64,000 bases of DNA from Lithospermum erythrorhizon. Its lineage: Eukaryota; Streptophyta; Magnoliopsida; Boraginales; Boraginaceae. Location of the stretch: positions 1 to 64,000 of the forward strand of contig JADFUC010001680.1 of assembly GCA_019722365.1 (NCBI GenBank), given 5' to 3'. The notes under the pieces are model-generated. The model worked only from the letters and a program-made list of their open reading frames with translations, had not been told where the DNA came from and did not search any database. Position 1 is the stretch's first letter. Every line of letters starts with the position of its first letter. Made by a program: the position numbers and the translations under genes. Below are positions 1-11,365 of the stretch, piece by piece.

Positions 1-44
1 ATCAGTATTACTTCGTTCAGTTACGTATTGCTGCAATGGTAAAA

Positions 45-3000
45 TTAAACGCGGTACTCTGTTGGAACTCCTCGAGATCTTTGCTCCGCGTTGAGACAAA
101 ATACATACCCGGTAGGAGCGATAGTCGTCTGTCGATTTGAAAAGCGGGCGTCGATTGTACTACTGTCGGCTGCCCAACTCATAAATCTCATTATATACCA
201 GAAAGCATCTTTTAGTTCTTCTCGAGATACTTGAGATGCAGCAGTACTAATCCGATTGGCTTTCACGGATTAGCTTGGTATCTCTTTTGGTTACACTTAG
301 TGCATAAGACACACATCGGTCTAGTCGCAACATGGCATACATGATGGATCACATAAATGAAGGCATAAGGTATGTCTTCCGTTACGTTAAATACCGGCTA
401 GTAATTGGGACCTTTGTCTTTCTATTTGAGTTGAACTCCGTGTCTCGTGGGGAGATTCCCTTCTTGGAATTACTCGTATTGAACACTGCGGTACTGCTTA
501 TTCACATAGTATCGACAAAAGTCAATCGGCCTCTGAGCCGATCGGTGGATCTTTTATTCGAGAGCTATATATTGTGCCCACTTTAAGTCCTTCGTTGAGA
601 AACATTTTTGACCGATCCTTGATGAGTTTAGTAACTCTACGTTGTTTCCAATGATAAGTATCGTCGACATACGAGGACTATGAATGATACATAACTCCCG
701 AACTGCAGCCTTTATCTGAAGATTAACTTCGTTCTTGAAGTGAAAGCCAGCTGCTTTGATTGATTCGTAAGCGTAGATTCCCAGCGGGATGCTGCTTAAG
801 ACCATAAATGGACTTTTTCTTGACTTAACGTACCTTAGGTCTTTAGGACATCTGAAACTGAGTTGTACCGTATGCGTCTTCTACAAATTTCCATTCGAGG
901 GAAAGCGTGCTTTACATCCATTTGCCATATTTCATAATTAGCGGAAATACGTGATAACTAAGATTATCCCGGATGGATTAAGCGTAGCCAGCGGCGAGAG
1001 TAAGTTTAGATCATGGTCGCGAAGTGAACTTGTTTGGAAACCTTTATTCTGAGTCACAGCTTTGAAAACATCGTTCGTCTTTTGTCGTGTTTAAATGCAG
1101 TTTACGTTCGATAGGTAGAGCCACGGGTTTGGTAAATCAGCCGAGGACCCGAGCCTCGTTTTGGTACATAGAATCCATCTCGGTGCGTGGCTGTTGCCGT
1201 TTTGTCGGCATCACTTTGCTATTCATTTGCTTAACTTTGTAAGAAGTGGGCCTCAAATCACTTTCAATGATGAAAACTACTGTGCAGGCTGCGGTTGGTA
1301 AGCGATCACTTGTTGGATCTCACAGGGTTGGTTCTTGTTCGCGTGGATCAAGAGCTGGGTCTTCTATGAAAGGAGTTCGATTCTTGTGGTGTGTCGGATG
1401 CCTGCGTTAGATAAATCGATATTGACTTAAATCGGCTTAAGCTTCATCGAGATGAACACTATTACTTCTGGTCATACGGGCCGATATTCACTTTTGAGGA
1501 ATACTCACGATGCAGCGATGAATTTTATTCTCTACTTCGGTAGAAGTAGTAACATTTGTTTCCCTTGGATATCCTATGAAATAGCATTTGTCAGTTTGGT
1601 AGCAGTTTATCTTTTTATTAATCTCTTAACATAAACCGCGGCCCCCGAATCTTTAGAAAACAACTTGGGAATCTTTCGAACCACAGGTTAAGTAGGGGAG
1701 TTTTATCTGTGACTTGGTTGGACATGCAGAATTTTAAGGTAAGTGCAGCAGCTTAGAAGTCGTATCCCGAAGAGAGTGTGGTAGATCGAGATAGGCTCAT
1801 CATAGATGTCGAACCATGTCGAAAATTCGATTTCTCTCCTTTCGGACACGCAATTTATCTTTGTATGGCGTTCTTTGGAGTGAGTTGTGAAAGCAAATAC
1901 AGCGCTCCCAAGATGAGTATTAGACACAAGTGACTCCAAATATTCTCGCTTTCTATCGGACGGAGGAATGCTTTATTGTCTTTGTTGATTGGTTTTGTAC
2001 TTCATTTTGGAACTCCTTGAATTTCTCAAAGGACTCGTGTTTGTGTCTCATCAGATACACAAAACCGTTATCTATTGTAGTCATCAGTAAATGTAATGAA
2101 GTAGTTATAACCTCCTCTTGCAGATGTGTTCATTGTTGCATGCATCGAGTGTGTATGATCGATAAATCAACACTTTCATTTAAGCCAGTGAAAGGCATTT
2201 TGGTCATTTGCCCGGAAAGGCAAGACTTCGCTTACTCATTGATTACATGTCGAAACTTTGAAGTATTCCTTTGAATTGGAGTTTCTTGATTAGGTTCTCG
2301 TTAATGTGACTGATACTGCTGATACCGTAGGTATGTTTGGTTTAAGTCGTTAGGCTTATTCCGTTTTAGTTTATGTTATATGACTGCATTAATCATGTAA
2401 GCGATAGACCATTTTGAAGGGAGGCGGTACCAAATCTTGCCCGTTCGCGGTGATCACAAATTCATAGGGATCTATTGAAAATGAAAAACCCGTCATTATT
2501 CAGCAATAGAAATACTATTCACACTTGAAGTGCGGGTACATAGTAAGCAGGAGATAAGTTCAAACAAGGCCCGTGGGCAAATTTAAACTAATGGATCTCC
2601 CTGCTTTGCGAGAGCGCTTGACATGGCGCCCGTTCAGCGCCTTGAGATCCGTTTCCCTGTTCAGTCTTACACTTGGGCTTGAGTTCTGCGTATTCACGAC
2701 AAATGTAAGGAACGCAACCCGATTGTCTAGCACCCGCGAGTAGAATTAGAAGTTGTACAAACTTGATAACATACATACTGTGGGTGGCGGTCGTGCCATA
2801 GATTCTTCTATCGTCTGTGAACTTCGACTTCCGATTGACGGGTTTCCCTTGTGTATGACACTTGTCATCATATATCTCCTCCACTTTCCAGCTGACCTTG
2901 GGATTACTCGAAGACCACTTGGTCTTGCCGGCAAACTATTCTTTCTTGAATTTCTTCTTGTTTGGAGCACTAAAAGCGAAGGAGTAAGTTTAGTCTTTTT

Positions 3001-3600
3001 GAGTTCGTCTCGGTATTGTGATAATCTTATGCCGGTTCGTTTAGAGATAACTCAAAGCTTTGTGCATGAAGTTCATGACAAGCAGAGAGAATTTGTCCGG
3101 GAAGGGCTTGAGGGGATGAGATCCAGTTCTTCCCCGAGACAACTGGTGCCCGAGGCGTTGAGTCGATCGGCGAGCCAATCATTTTAATGATATGAGGGCT
3201 TGCGGCTTTGTCCCGGATTCCCAGTACTGTGTCACGAAACGAGGCAGTGTCATATCTCTGCATTTAGCTTCGCTTCGGAATAATTCCTCGAGTTGCCGGT
3301 ATATGTCATATCTTTGCCACCTTTTCATATTGAATTTGGAGCGAAGGTTCCATGTTAGCCAACATGAGACATTGAACATCCTGACATCCAGGCTTGTACT
3401 TTGGCCAGGATCCGCACCGATGGGAGGCACTTATCGTGGGATTTCGCGGGAACACTTATTGTTGGCTCACGTGTCGGTCTCTCTTTGCTTGAGAATGATT
3501 CTCAAGTTTGAGACCACTACGTCAAATTCGAGTTATTCGGCTTGCACTTTTCAAGTCTTTGACGGCAGTTCTTAGGAGTAACGATAGTGGTAGCCATATT
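45..3600 (-). pseudogene. Decayed Ty1/copia retrotransposon gag-pol (window starts inside it)
   Basis: Read on the minus strand, fragments of one copia polyprotein follow in the expected order. The gag start lies near 3,595 (MATTIVTPKN) and gag continues to about 3,020 with YDIYRQLEELF and SPHIIKMIG. Integrase core pieces FITFTDDYN and CVSERREIEF lie at about 1,700-2,210. Reverse transcriptase lies at about 560-1,165, with YEIWQMDVKHAF near 901-945, the YVDD catalytic box at 660-671 and IGNNVELL beside it in another frame. RNase H, with GYVFCLN near 91-116, lies at about 45-330. Many frameshifts and stops separate the pieces, for example a 2-base loss directly after YVDD, so no protein is made. 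Only partly readable sequence, where protease and the gag zinc knuckle should be, fills 2,210-3,020. Plus-strand ORFs here are antisense shadows. Assignment to copia rests on recognised motifs; the lineage is not resolved. Confidence 0.85.
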
Positions 3601-5700
3601 AATTCTACAAGAATAAGTAAATAAAATAACTTGGGGCTTCGATGTATAAATGCTAAAACACTTACAAATAAATTGTAGCAAAGTAAATACTAATATTTCA
3701 AATCTCACACGAAATATATTAGTATCGAAGACCTATTACACTTAAATTCAAGCAGCTGAAAAACCTTCTTACATTTGAATCAGCATAATATTAGGTTGTC
3801 AACCCGATTATGTAAAACTACATAACTCTTGTGTCGCTTTAGCGTCTCTTCACCCGAGGATGCTACTGACGACTATCTCGAACCGGTTAAGCATACCAAT
3901 TAAACCAAAGTGTTACTTGGAATTGATGCGTCGAAGCCCTTGGCGTTAGTGGAAATCAACTGGCATGATCGTTTGTCATATCAAATGCAACATTGTAACG
4001 CCCGGCCCATCACGGTGCCCGATTGATGCGATTGATTGCGCCTTTAAAATTGAAGCGATCTTTGCTTAAATTTTAATTGGTGAGATTATTATTACTTTGT
4101 TTTCATTTCTTCATGCATCTTAGCAGCATGTCAAGCGATAAATGCAGCATGAAAAATAAAACAAGTAATGCGCATTCGAAGTATACGATATATTTAGAAC
4201 TATTCTAGTATTTAGCCGAAATCTTAACGTAAGTCTGGTCTTTGTATCTTTAGCCACGGATCCATCGAGTCCACAGTATCGCGCTTTAGTGAAATGATGT
4301 GATATCTTCGCTTGTTACAATATTTACATCTTAACCCGTCTTAGACAACTTGCGAGCTTGTGGGTAAAGCGGTAAATAAATAAATACAAGAAATATGGCT
4401 GAAGGTCATTTACAACATTCACAGTTCGCGGAACCGAAAAATAAATAAATAGACGTATCATAACACTCAGATTTCAATCGCCATTCTAAATATAGGCCTT
4501 TTATTAAAATCACATAAATGAACTTAATAAATATTTTAAATGGCATTGGAAAATACATGTTGTAATTATCAAATTAATTAATCCGTGTAATTACATATTA
4601 AAAAATTAATTAATATAAACTCGATTATCATCTGGCATGTCGATTAATAATTATTACCAATAATTATTAACCGTATACATATTAGAAAAATATTCATCAC
4701 AAATATTTCCTAAAATACATTAAGTAGTGAAATTATTCTGTATTGTTATATCGGCTTTTAAATTAATTTAAAAGATATAATATAAAAAGGAAATTAATTA
4801 ATTATTAAATGTAATTAATTACGATTAATTAGTTGATTAAAATGACAAATAATCAATAAAAACCGAGAAATATAACTAGTCGTAATTTTTAGGAAAGCAA
4901 AATAAGGAACAAATTGAATTAGGGTTTTTCAAAATTAGGGCCTGCCCCGTCATAATGGGCTCGGGCGACACACTTTATGGCGACCTCTTTGATAAATCCT
5001 GCGCCGCCCCTCCCGCCCTAGAGTGATCGTCGTCCGACCGTCATTTTAATACCGCAATCACCCTGATCACCGGACGCGCCGAAGTAGAATCATGGGAAAT
5101 CGATCGTCGTTATGGTAATAATCTGCTTTCGGTTTTGATTTAATTTAATTCGTTTGTAAAATCGTTTTTGGAGGCTTTAACATTTTTTCAAAATTTATGA
5201 ATTGAACACGTTAAACTCCATAATTTTCTTGAACAAAATCCCGCTAGTAGATTCATTAAAATAAATTTTTCATATTTAATTATTAATTAAGCAGGTTCGA
5301 GGAAATCTCAAAATTTTTTTTGAGGCACTTAGAAAAATCCAAAATTATGAAATTTAATGGAGATCTTCTACGTGTTATCTGGGTTCAGAAAAAATTAGTT
5401 TTTAATTTTACAAAATTTTACCACCACGCCCCAAACCGTTTTACAAAAATGTTTTGAAAGCAAAATCAATTAAATCGTCATTTTAATTTATGAAACAAAA
5501 TCCGTATTAACAAAATATGATAATACATCATCATAAACTTGTAACACATGTGTAAATCGATAATCAAGAACATGGTGATTTATTCTCGTCATATATATTT
5601 GTAATTAAATATATGAACAAGAGTGTCGAATAAAAAATTGATAAAACAACAGCGTAAAATAAATAATGTAAAGCAACTTTAATTTGGCTTAGAGTACCCA
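3601..5700. other. AT-rich noncoding sequence, probably LTR-derived
   Basis: No coding frame is recognisable. Long runs of AATTAATTA and CAAAATTTT-type sequence dominate, with a short GC-rich island at about 4,940-5,100. The 5' LTR of the minus-strand copia element should lie somewhere here, but no clear LTR end or primer-binding site could be placed. A TGTAACGCCCGG string at about 3,995 looks like the start of a gypsy-type LTR, but no second copy was found. Confidence 0.4.
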
Positions 5701-5849
5701 CTTGAAGAATATTACTATGGATATATGAGTATAAATACAAATCCCGTAGTTAAGGGATCTTTAAAGTGCATCACTACGTTATTAATCTGAAACATATAAT
5801 TAAATATGAGCAGAGAGGACTTACGGTGCGGCGGAGTAAATTCCACCGA

Positions 5850-6650
5850 AAACCCACAACTGCAAACTCACAGCGTGAATTTGACTTCCACTTCAGCTCA
5901 TGTTGTAATATCGATCGTATGATATCTACAGATTGAATCATGCTGGGAGGGGTTGAATCGAAGCCAATCTATGCTAGTAAGCAGGATGAACAAAACCAGG
6001 AAAAACCCCAAAATTCTTGGGAGAATTTCGGCCAAAGGGGGGGTACTTAGGGTTTTTGGTAAAAGTTTTCTCAAAACTTATGATGAAAACCTAAAGTTTG
6101 CTTATATAGGGCTAGGTTAAAACAAGCCCGATAAACTGACCAAGATTAGAAATATTAACTTGACTTCGTTAACTCTATTAGTTCGTTAAGACACTAATGA
6201 GTTCTTTAATGAGATTGAACTATTTAATTAAGCTAATTAAATAGTAATGAATTGACTCTCCGATAATCCTTTCGAGTTATCGATAAATACTAAAATTACC
6301 GAACCAATTAAATAACTATTTAATTGATTCTATTGTTCAATAAAATATTCTACATAAAATGTAGAACCACTTGTAATTGAAAATACATTTACCATTCTAT
6401 GACTTCATACGTGAAATATAAGCTTCAGCGTCATTGTATGTGTGACGCCCACAGGCTCGAGATAATAGTAAGTTGTATAATAATAATAATTGGCCAAATT
6501 CTTATTATTATAACGATTAATAGTAAGATCTGTGATCGGCTTCATAACCCTTAAATTATCATGAGGCAGCACAATGTATACGATTACTAGGTTGAACCTT
6601 TAGTTACGATAATCACATTTAACCAGTAAATGAATTCTTCTGATTGTCGC
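5850..6650. repeat. Dispersed LTR-like repeat, copy 1 (related to 51,880-52,690)
   Basis: Blocks in the same order occur here and at about 51,880-52,690: a GGTTGAATCGA..CTAGTA segment, an ACGAAGTCACTAATGAAGTT-like segment, TATTATTATAACGATTAA, then CATAACCCTTAAATTATCATGA, then TATACGATTACTA, then AATCACATTTAACCA. Divergence is high, but the order and spacing are kept, as expected of two old copies of one LTR family. TTATATAGGG near 6,100 may be its promoter. No coding sequence is seen. Confidence 0.55.
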
Positions 6651-7159
6651 CCGTAGGCGCCAATAAATGGGCCGATTACCGTTGATTTCCCGACATATCC
6701 ATTCTTTGACTCTAACGTTCGAGGATGTTGGAAGAGGGGATTCTTCAAAAGGTCGAGCTCATGGGGTTATGCGAGCCTAAAGGCCACGAGGCAAATAGAA
6801 ATGCGAAAAGGATTACTTAGTACCGCGGACATCCTACTAGAAAAGTGCTTTATATTTAATGAGAATGTGATGGACTTAGCCCGGCAGGGGCAATCTTCTT
6901 TGGAAGAAGACAAAGTTCGGCCTATGACACATTCTCGTCGTCGGAGCCAGCTAATGTCGAGGTACGGATAGCTTACGGGTGAGTATAGTAGAGGCAGGAA
7001 GCGTGGAATTACTCAAGTGATTCCTACCACGAGTTATGCCATGTATGTCTTGAGATAGAAAGACTCGATCATGGCGGAAGACCAGGCGCCTAAAGCAGTG
7101 CGAGTAATCCCCGAATGATCGAGTCTCGCCACTTGGGGCCAGACTTACCTCGAAGGATC

Positions 7160-7500
7160 GCGATCCTGAGCCGACCTCTACATGTACGGATATATATGTG
7201 AAAGAAGGATCGGCCGGGATGTTGGTAGATGGAGAGTTGAATGTGAACATCTTACCGCTCGAACATTGAAACTTCTTGCGCTATCCGAGACGAGCTGTAA
7301 CGGTCTTGTATATTAATACAAGGGTTGTCAAGCAGTCAAAAGTCTTGGGGAGAAGTAGCCGTCTGATTGACCATAGGTGAACTAGAAATTACCTCGCTGG
7401 TTCCGTATGATCGATGCTGAGTCACGCTCTGATATGCTCTTGGGGCCGACCACGGATCCACTTGATAATGCAGTTCCACCGACCGATATCAATGTCTAAA
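7160..7500 (+). pseudogene. Ty3/gypsy-like aspartic protease remnant
   Basis: In the plus direction a frame reads GMLVDGELNVNILPLE at about 7,219-7,266. It resembles the LVDGGSSVNILPL active-site region of plant Ty3/gypsy proteases, with the third motif residue changed. About 200 bases later, frames contain remnants of the usual downstream segment: ITSL, then YALLG-like sequence followed by VP and QCLKY. Stops and shifts interrupt it. Gag would lie upstream (6,650-7,150) and RT downstream, but neither could be recognised. A decayed gypsy polyprotein is the best explanation; a profile search is needed to settle it. Confidence 0.4.
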
Positions 7501-9350
7501 GTACTCTGAAGCATTAGGCGCAAAAAAGAACAATTAAAATTTGAGGAAAATCGCCGTAGTGAGAAGAATCACCTTTGCAAAAGCCAAGTACTGCTCGAGA
7601 GAGAAAAAGACGGCCGAGCCCCGAAGCTTAAAGCCCTAAACGCCTCTGTCAAACCACCGATCCTTGAGGCGATTCTTGAGTGTTTGTTGGTGGCAATTTG
7701 TTGATAGGCAAAAGCGCTGAGCAGTGGCGAAGTGTTGGAACAAGTGTCAAAGGCAGGTTAGTTCTGAGTTCTGCTTCGAGATATCATCAAAATATTTACC
7801 GAGATTTTGCTGAATTTGGTAATAATTGGAAGAGATATTTTCATCACATAATATGGTAATGTCTTTGGAGTGTCTGCGTAAAGAGTCTGATTTGGTTGGT
7901 TATGGGACAAAGGAAAGTATTGAAGCAATTATGGAAGGTTTGTTGTTTATGAAAGTTATTACCATAAGCTTGTTTTGTGCCTCTGGCTATATAATGGCTC
8001 GCTTGGGGCACAGACTTGACCCGATAATAGAGAGTTACTTGCATTATTTGGGAGGAAAAGAGCTTGAGAGATTTGATCTTTTTATTCTAGGTTGAATGTA
8101 CATAGTTGTTCTATAAAACTCCTTTTAGTATGTACAAGCTGTTATTGCTTTTACCCTCGTTCTGACATTCTTTGCTTTTAGTTGTTTAATATGTAAGAAA
8201 GCCATGCTATGGATAGTAGTGTGTTATCGAGGATAGGTGTAAATGAAGTCGGGGCACGGACTTATATACATCTTGATAAAGAGTAGAATAGGGCGTTTGA
8301 GGGACATAAAGAGCTTTGTTGTAATTCTCATTGTCATGAGTGGATTCTTTCATTCGTGAGTTGCGCTTTAGATGTAGGTGCGTGTTGCGTTCAGAGCAAG
8401 GTTACCATCTTGTGGTGTTTTTACTTTTCGATTGTTTATCTGTCGGCCTTATCGTGTTGTGTCGAGTGTTCTTGGCGTCGTGTCACCAGCCAGCTTGGTT
8501 TACTGTTTTTTGTTAATTTCTGTCCAGTGTTAATACCAATTGTTATCAACTGGTGGTCTAACAGTGTGTTCCAGTAGATCTTTTACTTTCTATTTCACAA
8601 CAGATTACACTTTCAACTATGAACTCACGAAAGCGTTAGAGAATTTCGGCTATGCAGTGACCAATTTGGAAAAGGTAAGCTTGACACCATTAAAGGTTTG
8701 TGCGGCCTAGTGGATCGAAAAGTCGAGCATGGAACCGTGGGACAAAGGCTTATGACCTCTTGGTGAGGTCGAGAAACGACAAATACCACAGTTTTAAGCG
8801 AAGCAATGAAAATGTTGCAATAGAAGGGGCACGCCGTCGAGAAGTTATTATTTGGGCTGGATATATCCCCCAAAGAAACTCCTCTAGAGGTCTAATCAAG
8901 AGGGTAAAATAAGCTGCCCAGCATGTTCGTGGTAGAATAATCTTCTCTTAGGGCCGAAGAAGATGAATAAAGCGAAAGTCGGTCTTTACTGGGGTGAGAC
9001 GGGGAAAAAAAAGCGTTACCGGTCGGTGGAGATGCATGTGACGGGAGGCTAAGTCGAGGGGGAAAAACCGGTCAAAGGAAGTGGTTTCGGCCAGGACTTG
9101 GAAAGCCAACCACCAGCCATTAAAGGACATGAAGGAGAAAGCTCGGCCTCGTGCTTTAACTTAGAAGAGCCTTGTGAGGCATCTTGGGCCGAGGACCGAA
9201 TAAAAACAAGATACAAGTGCCTATCTTTTTTTAGTAAATTTTATAATAATTTCTGAGGGAGCCTTTTTATCAAATCCAACCATTTCATACTTGAACAAAG
9301 CGCGTAGTCCACCGTCGCCCGAAATTAATGAAGAAAAGTTCATAGCGACC
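7501..9350. other. Degenerate transposon-like sequence, no recognised domain
   Basis: Several ORFs of 60-90 codons occur on both strands, including an 89-codon plus-strand frame at 7,826-8,095 and a 73-codon one at 8,356-8,577. None shows a domain I recognise. Base composition and position fit the body of the decayed gypsy-like element that begins upstream. Confidence 0.35.
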
Positions 9351-9399
9351 TCAGGTGCATATCGGTGAAATCACCCGAGGCGGGGTCAAGGCCTCCGGA

Positions 9400-10005
9400 C
9401 ACCGGTATTCCATAGAGGAGGTAGAGGAACTAGAAGTCCAACGTTATGTCCATGAGCAAACTATATGGGAATACTCAAGCAACGACCAGCCAAACGGCAT
9501 CTTAGACAAGTTCCTCAAACAACGCCTAAATGATCCGGTGTAGGAATGCGTCCACAAAAGCGAGACTTTATGGAGCATTTGTCGAGTCGAAGTAAGCGTC
9601 ACTGAACATGGCCAATAGCGCCTGCCGAGGGTTGAGGCACAAGAACCCGATGAAGTAATGCGGATAAGGCTACTTGAGCTCAATAGGCACAGAAATGCCT
9701 TACGTCCATGGGAATTGATGAAGGCAAAATTTATGTCCTACTTCCCGGAAGTCATGCTCGGTGAGGGAGGGATAAGATAGGGCACTTGATATGGGCCGAA
9801 GATCTGAGAGTCTCGTGCGTGAAATTTTGTTAAGCCCAGGCGAACTAGAGGAGCTAGGGGTCAACGCTATGTTTATAGACAAACCTTACGGGACTACTCT
9901 GCAGGACAAACCAAGTAGTATTCTAGACGAGTTCTTGAGTGGCGTGGGTATGATCAGTTAATGAATCGTCCATGAACAAACTTTATGGAATGGATGTCCT
10001 CCTCG
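9400..10005 (+). repeat. Two-copy direct repeat, offset about 415 bp
   Basis: A segment of about 115 bp at 9,429-9,543 recurs, diverged, at 9,844-9,965. Shared landmarks in order are GAGGAACTAGAAGTCCAACG / GAGGAGCTAGGGGTCAACG, then TATGTCCATGAGCAAACT / TATGTTTATAGACAAACC, then GACAAGTTCCT / GACGAGTTCTT. A third partial match (CCATGAACAAACTTTATGGA) follows at about 9,970. The 62-codon plus frame at 9,355-9,543 covers the first copy, but the second copy does not keep it open. Confidence 0.6.
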
Positions 10006-10189
10006 AAGGACGATGCCTAAATATGTAAGTCAGCGTCGCCCCGTCTTTATGAAAGCGATTGATGGGTTCGAACTTGGCTTCAGCCTTGAGACTATCAAAA
10101 CAAAGGGTAAAGCCCAGCATACGTCAAAACCCAGAAGTCTCGCGCTTATAAGCGCTTCCGAATCCTCACCAAGCATGAGGAAAAGCGCG

Positions 10190-10460
10190 ACCATGCTTGA
10201 GCATGAGATAAACTACCCAGCGCCTCATAGCGGATAAACTACCCCGCGCCTCCGAGCATGAGAATCGCCCTTGGCGCCTCCACGAGCATGAGGATAAACT
10301 ACTCAGCGACTCACGAATACGGTATAAACTATCCAACCTCGGAGTCTGAGAAATTTGCATGACCTATAGACTCGGCGGAACCACGAGGGATGAAATGCTC
10401 CGAACCTCTCAAAGTGCAGTTAAGCTTACCTGTAAGAGCTCCTAAGCATGAGTATAAATT
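10190..10460 (+). repeat. Short degenerate tandem repeat (GAGCATGAGGATAAACTACC unit)
   Basis: A unit of about 30 bp built on GAGCATGAG-ATAAACTACC-CAGCGCCTC recurs at about 10,197, 10,231, 10,252, 10,287 and 10,315, with a stray copy at about 10,446. Units differ by substitutions and partial loss, so this is an old minisatellite within transposon sequence. Confidence 0.55.
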
Positions 10461-11134
10461 GCCCCGATTATCCTCCTTGATTGGCTAAGAATCGGAAACC
10501 CCCACTGAACTATGTTTGACTTGATCCCTTTGGGTACGTAGACAACTTTGAATCCCCAAGTGCAGTAATAACCATAAACAAATCCTATTTTGTTCCAAGT
10601 TCCTTGGTGAGAGAATAAAATATCTATTTTGAAGCATAAAAGCGCTATCAACTTTCTTATCAGGAGGCTATCACCAAAGTCAAAGACAACGACATGTGTA
10701 CATACTTAGCGGTGGGAAAAAATTTGAATTAATGTGGAGTGCCAGACCTCCAAATGCTTAAAGGGATAGGGGAGGCGATGTCTACTGCCGCTTTGTTGTC
10801 ATAGCAGCTCCACATTTCACGAGTTAAGTCGATAAATTGAATTATTAAAAGACTCGTACATGAGTTCTATTATAAGAGAGAGAGAAGTGAAGTTCCTCTT
10901 ATCCATTTTCTACAGACTCGGAGGACTAAGGTCACGGCGGTAGAAAGATATTTGAAACCATGGGGTACATCAAGAAAATGATCCACATAACTGCCCAGGT
11001 TTGGGAAGAAATGCATCCTCTCATGAAGAACTTGAGGATCCTTCCACCTGAAACATGCAGACTCTTGGGGTCTCTGAATATTCAACACATGAATAGCCTT
11101 ACAAACAAAAATTTCCTAATACTTAAGCTTGAAG

Positions 11135-11365
11135 GCTAGTGGGGAATATATCATATTATGTCAATAAGTCTCTAAAGCGAGACGGTGCCATCGACTAATA
11201 AGGCTGCTAAGCGAGTCGAGAGAAATCTGAGAGTCATCACCAATAAGCTACTAAGACTAGTCATGAATATATCTCATCCTGTCCAATGAGTCTCTAAAGC
11301 CAGACATGGATATCCTGACTAATAAGCTACTAAGGCGATCGGGGAATATATTTCATCGGACCACT
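11135..11365 (+). repeat. Tandem repeat, about 122-bp unit
   Basis: The block GAATATATC..., then AAT(A/G)AGTCTCTAAAGC-AGAC, then CGACTAATAAG-CTACTAAG-CGA occurs at about 11,141-11,217 and again at about 11,263-11,338. A third partial unit starting GGGGAATATATTTCATC follows at 11,342. An extra half unit (CCAATAAGCTACTAAG) lies between the first two. Confidence 0.6.

Noticed and set aside
2753..3187. 144-codon plus-strand ORF
   Set aside because: It lies antisense to the copia gag region and has no domain of its own.
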